From Desulfohalobiaceae bacterium (lineage in GTDB: Bacteria; Desulfobacterota; Desulfovibrionia; Desulfovibrionales; Desulfothermaceae): 10,514 nucleotides of DNA. Below, piece by piece: positions 7,766-10,514 of this stretch. Every line of letters starts with the position of its first letter. Position 1 is the first letter of the stretch. The position numbers were made by a program, and so were the translations under genes. The DNA lies in assembly GCA_021737525.1 (NCBI GenBank), contig JAIPDU010000034.1:1-10514 (forward strand), in the 5' to 3' direction. Under the pieces are notes generated by a model. The model saw only the letters and a list, made by a program, of their open reading frames with translations, was not told the origin of the DNA and searched no databases.

Positions 7766-8992
7766 TCAAAGCCCGCCACTGCAGGTCACGCTTCCCAAAA
7801 GCTTCTTCTGTTGCTCGATGCCGTTCACCAGACTGGCCAGGCTCCGTTCGTCGTCAATCCAGTCCCAGCCCCCTCTCACGGAAAAAACAGCCTGACGCTC
7901 TCGCATCCCGGCGCTGCAAAAATTCATGTTGGCGAACTCTTGCGCCACCCCCTGCAGCAATTTATCCGGATCCATGTTTTCCGCGCCCGGATAACACAGG
8001 CACACCAGCCGATCCTCAAGATAGCGGGCCACCTGGCAGGAATCCCCGTGCTGGCTCACCCGATAAAAGATCCGGGCGATGGAGCCCAGGATCATTTCCC
8101 CCATGAGGTGACCCACCTGTTCCTTGATGAGATGAAATTCCGGCAGGCTGATGAGTATAAGAACGGCGTCCCCTCTGTCCGGGTCCTCCAGCAGCCTGGA
8201 GAAGGCGCGCTCCAGCCATCTGGCGCTCTGCAGGCCGTAGATCTCATTGCGCAGGATCTCCTGGCTGTTCACGTACTCCTGCAGAACAGGGTCTTCCCTT
8301 TGCTCCAGGTCCTGCGGGGCGCCCTGATACAGAATCCTGCCCTCCTCCAGGACCACGATGCGATTGGAGATATAGAACACATCCGGCACGTCGTGACTGA
8401 CCAGAACCGCTGTGAAGCCGTAGTCCCTCTGATTGCTGGTGATCATGCTCAGCACGCTGTTCTTGCGCACCGGATCGAGGCCGGTGGTGGGCTCGTCGAA
8501 GAGCACCGTATCCGGATCGGTCACGATGGCCCGGGCCAGGGCGACCCGCTTCTGCATCCCGCCGGAAAGCTGGGAGGGATACTTGTCCTCCGTGCCCTCC
8601 AGATCCAGCACCTGCAACTTGCGGTCCACCCTGTCCCGGATGGTGGACCCGCTCGCCCGGGACCCCTCCTGCAGGGGCAGGGCGATGTTCTCCCGGACGG
8701 TCATGGAGTCGAACAGGGCATTGCTCTGGAACATGAAGCTCACCTCCCTGCGGAAACGCTCCCTCTCGGCGCGCTTCATCCGGGAGACGGACCTGCCCCT
8801 GTAGAGGATATCTCCGCTATCCGGCTTGAGAAGGCCGATGATCATCTTCAGGGTGACGCTCTTGCCCTCCCCGCTTCTCCCGATCAGAGTGGTGACCTCT
8901 CCAGGGTAGATGGTCATGTCCACCCCGTCCAGGACAACCTTGTCCCCGAATCGCTTGGAGACCTTTCTGAATTCAATAAGGGGTGTCCGCAT
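7766..8992 (-). CDS. mlaF: MlaF ABC ATPase with C-terminal degenerate GGDEF-like domain
   Basis: ATPase of the MlaFE(D) phospholipid transporter at the inner membrane. Residues 1-~240 are a complete ABC module: Walker A GRSGEGKS (38-45), Q-loop FMFQSNALFD (86-95), signature LSGGMQKR (142-149), Walker B TVLFDEPTTGLD (162-173), switch His in LVSHD (197-201). The protein is 408 residues, against about 270 for E. coli MlaF. Residues ~254-398 (nt 8233-7799) follow the GGDEF fold in order: a helix with RWLERAF, LILISLPEFHLIKEQVGHLMGE (compare LIDLDxFKxINDxxGHxxGD), SIARIF, then VARYLEDRLVCL where VARYGGDEF is expected, and a terminal FSVRGGWDWIDDERSLASL. The first metal Asp (now S282), most of GGDEF (LEDRL, 325-329) and the RxxD I-site are lost, so diguanylate cyclase activity is unlikely. 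The domain assignment is by eye. The start lies 3 bp after the mlaE stop without a clear Shine-Dalgarno, so coupling is likely. Confidence 0.93.
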   Translation of the reverse strand: MRTPLIEFRKVSKRFGDKVVLDGVDMTIYPGEVTTLIGRSGEGKSVTLKMIIGLLKPDSGDILYRGRSVSRMKRAERERFRREVSFMFQSNALFDSMTVRENIALPLQEGSRASGSTIRDRVDRKLQVLDLEGTEDKYPSQLSGGMQKRVALARAIVTDPDTVLFDEPTTGLDPVRKNSVLSMITSNQRDYGFTAVLVSHDVPDVFYISNRIVVLEEGRILYQGAPQDLEQREDPVLQEYVNSQEILRNEIYGLQSARWLERAFSRLLEDPDRGDAVLILISLPEFHLIKEQVGHLMGEMILGSIARIFYRVSQHGDSCQVARYLEDRLVCLCYPGAENMDPDKLLQGVAQEFANMNFCSAGMRERQAVFSVRGGWDWIDDERSLASLVNGIEQQKKLLGSVTCSGGL

Positions 8993-8995
8993 AAG

Positions 8996-9811
8996 CTAAA
9001 TCAGGAATGAGGTCAGGACATAGTCGCTGATCAATACCGCCACGCTGGAGGAGACCACCGCCGAGGTCGTGGCCAGGCTCACCCCCTTGGCCCCGTAGCC
9101 ACCGTGGCGGGTGTGCACGTAAAATCCCTGGTAGCAGCAGATGGTCACCACGAGCAGGCCGAAGACCAAGGCTTTCAAGAATCCGTTCAGGGAATCGCTC
9201 AAAAGGACCAGGTAATCCATCTGGGAAAGAAAAATCCCGGAATTGATCTTCAATAGCCCCACACCCGTTATATAGCCCCCCAGAATGCCGATGGCGTCGA
9301 ACAGGGCGGTCAAGAGCGGAAAGGAGAGGACCGCGGCGGCAATGCGCGGGCTGATCAGGGATCGAATGGGGTTCACGCCCATGGTGAACAAGGCGTCGAT
9401 CTGCTCGGTGATGCGCATGATCCCGATCTCGGCGGACATGGCCGAACCGGCCCGGGCGATGATCATGATCGCGGTGAGCACCGGACCTAGCTCCCGAAGG
9501 AGGGACAGGGCCACAACTCCACCGAGCACCCCTTCGGAGCCGAACTTGGCCAGGCTGTAGTAGCCCTGCAGGCTGAGCACCATTCCGGTGAAGAGCCCGA
9601 CGACGGATATGAGGAACACCGATTTGGTACCGATGAAAAAGACCTGCTGCACGATCTTGCTGATCTGGAAGGGGTAGTGGAAAATGGACACGAATGCCCG
9701 GAGAAAGAAGATAAAGACTCCCCCGAGCTCCTGCAGGGTATTCAGCACCGCGCGGCCCAGGGAGCCCGCCAGATTGCCCGGTATAGTTGCACCCCTTCTC
9801 AGCAGATCCAT
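8996..9811 (-). CDS. mlaE: MlaE, ABC permease of the phospholipid transporter
   Basis: Integral inner-membrane permease of the MlaE/Ttg2B family, dimeric in the complex. It has 271 residues (E. coli about 260). The N-terminal amphipathic segment (LAGSLGRAVLNTLQELGG) is followed by hydrophobic membrane helices. Hallmarks are FIGTKSVFLISVVGLFTGMVLSLQGYY, the signature stretch LLRELGPVLTAIMIIARAGSAMSAEIG (about residues 105-131), then MRITEQIDALFTMGVNP and a C-terminal VSLATTSAVVSSSVAVLISDYVLT. There is no STAS fusion at the N-terminus. The ATG at 9811 fits the family start but has no good Shine-Dalgarno; a 28-codon ORF in the same frame with a strong one ends 15 bp upstream. It is the first canonical gene of the mlaEFDCA operon. 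Confidence 0.95.
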   Translation of the reverse strand: MDLLRRGATIPGNLAGSLGRAVLNTLQELGGVFIFFLRAFVSIFHYPFQISKIVQQVFFIGTKSVFLISVVGLFTGMVLSLQGYYSLAKFGSEGVLGGVVALSLLRELGPVLTAIMIIARAGSAMSAEIGIMRITEQIDALFTMGVNPIRSLISPRIAAAVLSFPLLTALFDAIGILGGYITGVGLLKINSGIFLSQMDYLVLLSDSLNGFLKALVFGLLVVTICCYQGFYVHTRHGGYGAKGVSLATTSAVVSSSVAVLISDYVLTSFLI

Positions 9812-9826
9812 AAGCAGCTTTGTACC

Positions 9827-9913
9827 CTAAAATCTCAGCTTATGTAAAGCACTCCTGTCCTGAACCATCCGGAACAAGACCGGGACGCCCCGCAACACCA
9901 GTAATGAATACAT
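9827..9913 (-). CDS. Putative 28-codon leader ORF before mlaE
   Basis: An ATG at 9913 with GGGGAGG 7 nt upstream opens a 28-codon frame (begins MYSLLVLRGVPVLF, ends SALHKLRF) that ends at TAG, 15 bp before the mlaE ATG and in the same reading frame. This is the best Shine-Dalgarno in the region, whereas mlaE itself has none. It could be a leader peptide providing translational coupling to mlaE. There is no sign of an attenuator codon run. Amber readthrough would give an N-terminally extended MlaE, but nothing supports that. A chance ORF is the main alternative. Confidence 0.35.
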   Translation of the reverse strand: MYSLLVLRGVPVLFRMVQDRSALHKLRF

Positions 9914-10026
9914 GATTCCGCCTCCCCAGATTGGGCCAGGCCGATCCGCTCCTGCGGGAAAAATCGTCCCCTGCTTGACACACCGGGAAAAGGGAAGTAC
10001 CTACGAAATCAAACCTAACAGTCCTT

Positions 10027-10048
10027 GAGGCTGCGCAGACGCAGGCTC
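10027..10048. other. Small inverted repeat
   Basis: GAG-G-CTGCG, loop CAGA, CGCAG-G-CTC: eight base pairs interrupted by one G-G mismatch. There is no T-tract on either strand. It lies upstream of the mla operon; function unknown. Confidence 0.3.
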
Positions 10049-10174
10049 AGCGGATATTCACACAACCCTCATTCCCGGGCCGAGCCGGGCACAACCAAGC
10101 ATGAAAATGCTGCGAGGCGATGGCGGGTGGACGCTGAAGCACGGGCTTCATCCGGGTTTCAGCTGCTGAGACCA

Positions 10175-10195
10175 GTGGCCCCTGAGGGGCACCAC
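10175..10195. other. GC-rich hairpin
   Basis: GTGGCCCC, loop TGA, GGGG-CA-CCAC: eight base pairs with a two-base bulge. It lies in the gene-free region near the point where base composition changes. There is no T-tract. Confidence 0.3.
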
Positions 10196-10239
10196 CATAA
10201 CCACTTGAGTCTCCTCTCGCATGCCGCTATAGTGTTTGA

Positions 10240-10254
10240 TGCTTGGCTCAAGCA
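10240..10254. other. Small perfect inverted repeat
   Basis: TGCTTG, loop GCT, CAAGCA: a perfect 6-bp stem with a 3-nt loop, possibly an operator half-site pair or chance. Confidence 0.25.
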
Positions 10255-10309
10255 CGTTGTCGCTTATTGCGGTAAAAACAAAGTGATGGTGATATATGAA
10301 ACCCAGCTC

Positions 10310-10337
10310 AAGCGGCCCCGCCTAGCTTCGCTTTTTT
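10310..10337 (+). terminator. Weak terminator-like hairpin
   Basis: AAGCG (10310-10314) can pair with CGCTT (10329-10333) across a 14-nt loop, followed by T (run of six T, 10332-10337). The stem is short and the loop long, and no plus-strand gene is recognised upstream, so this is tentative. Confidence 0.2.
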
Positions 10338-10514
10338 GTTGTATACGCTTATTGATTCAGATCCGCATAAAAATATTTTCTGAAGAGTACATTACCCATT
10401 TCGAATAGATAGGAAGAAGCCATCACGGGGTTTTTCGAGCGTTTAGGTGGAGGTTCTGCATAATTTTCTTGGCTCCTCCTGTGGGGGAAGCCCGACCGCG
10501 ACAAGGCCAATGTG

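Larger units (their letters stand above)
9914..10514. other. Intergenic region without a convincing gene; right end lower in GC
   Basis: I see no credible protein gene, tRNA or rRNA here. The left part (to about 10200) keeps the GC-rich composition and must hold the promoter of the mla operon on the minus strand, but no convincing -35/-10 pair is visible. Small hairpins lie at 10027-10048, 10175-10195 and 10240-10254. From about 10200 to 10440 the sequence is clearly richer in A and T, which may mark a different origin or a regulatory region for a gene beyond the window. The 9-mer CGCTTATTG occurs at 10261 and 10346. Confidence 0.5.

Noticed and set aside
7766..8300. Frameshift or separate gene explaining the MlaF C-terminal extension
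   Set aside because: The frame is continuous from the ABC module to the stop, with no internal start with a ribosome site, and the whole extension matches one fold.
7811..9010. A 399-codon open frame on the plus strand antisense to mlaF
   Set aside because: Shadow of mlaF with no recognisable motif; the opposite strand carries all ABC ATPase motifs.
9811..9913. TAG readthrough joining the leader ORF to MlaE
   Set aside because: The MlaE start at 9811 matches family length, and there is no sign of suppressor or pyrrolysine machinery in the window.
9975..10003. TTGACA followed 17 bp later by TACCTA on the plus strand, promoter-like
   Set aside because: The -35 is perfect but the -10 matches the consensus poorly and no plus-strand gene follows.
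10025..10408. A 127-codon plus-strand frame in the right intergenic region, starting at TTG
   Set aside because: No Shine-Dalgarno, odd composition (Arg-rich start, mixed tail), it crosses several hairpins and a composition change, and shows no family resemblance.
10349..10514. Minus-strand frame open to the window edge, ending at a TAA at 10349-10351
   Set aside because: About 55 codons with no recognisable motif and no way to see its upstream part; could be the end of a gene beyond the window, but nothing supports this.

Overview
The window is GC-rich (roughly 60%) bacterial chromosome from a Gram-negative organism: it encodes a complete outer-membrane phospholipid transport (Mla) system apart from an MlaB. 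Protein features (the UvrA N-terminus, the MlaE-F-D-C-A gene order) look most like sulfate-reducing Deltaproteobacteria (Desulfobacterota, Desulfovibrionales-like). That placement is an impression from reading, not a search result.

Layout. Positions 1-2672 (+) hold the 3' part, nearly all, of a Pat/PatZ-type protein lysine acetyltransferase (inactive acyl-CoA-synthetase-like half plus C-terminal GNAT domain). The 5' end lies outside the window. It converges on uvrA (2759-5524, -). The short gap between them is filled by ten imperfect 8-bp repeats, six in one orientation and four inverted, which can fold into a long imperfect hairpin and run into the uvrA stop codon. Everything from uvrA to 9913 is on the minus strand. 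Read in transcription order it is: a 28-codon leader ORF (9913-9827), mlaE permease, mlaF ATPase, a doubtful 54-codon ORF, mlaD, mlaC, mlaA, an intrinsic terminator (5552-5530), then uvrA. The last ~600 bases (9914-10514) have no convincing gene, several small hairpins and a lower-GC right end.

How the genes work together. MlaE and MlaF form the inner-membrane ABC machine, MlaD is the membrane-anchored MCE lipid-binding ring, MlaC the periplasmic phospholipid carrier and MlaA the outer-membrane component. Together they move phospholipid between the two membranes and keep outer-leaflet asymmetry. UvrA (excision repair) and Pat (acetylation control of metabolic enzymes) are separate functions.

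Most notable: MlaF is about 408 residues instead of about 270, and its C-terminal ~145 residues read as a degenerate GGDEF (diguanylate-cyclase-like) domain whose catalytic signature is lost. No MlaB/STAS partner is encoded in the window. This suggests, as inference, a lineage-specific regulatory domain on the lipid transporter in place of MlaB. Secondary points are the terminator placed directly against the uvrA start codon with no Shine-Dalgarno, the octamer repeat array, and the in-frame leader ORF before mlaE.
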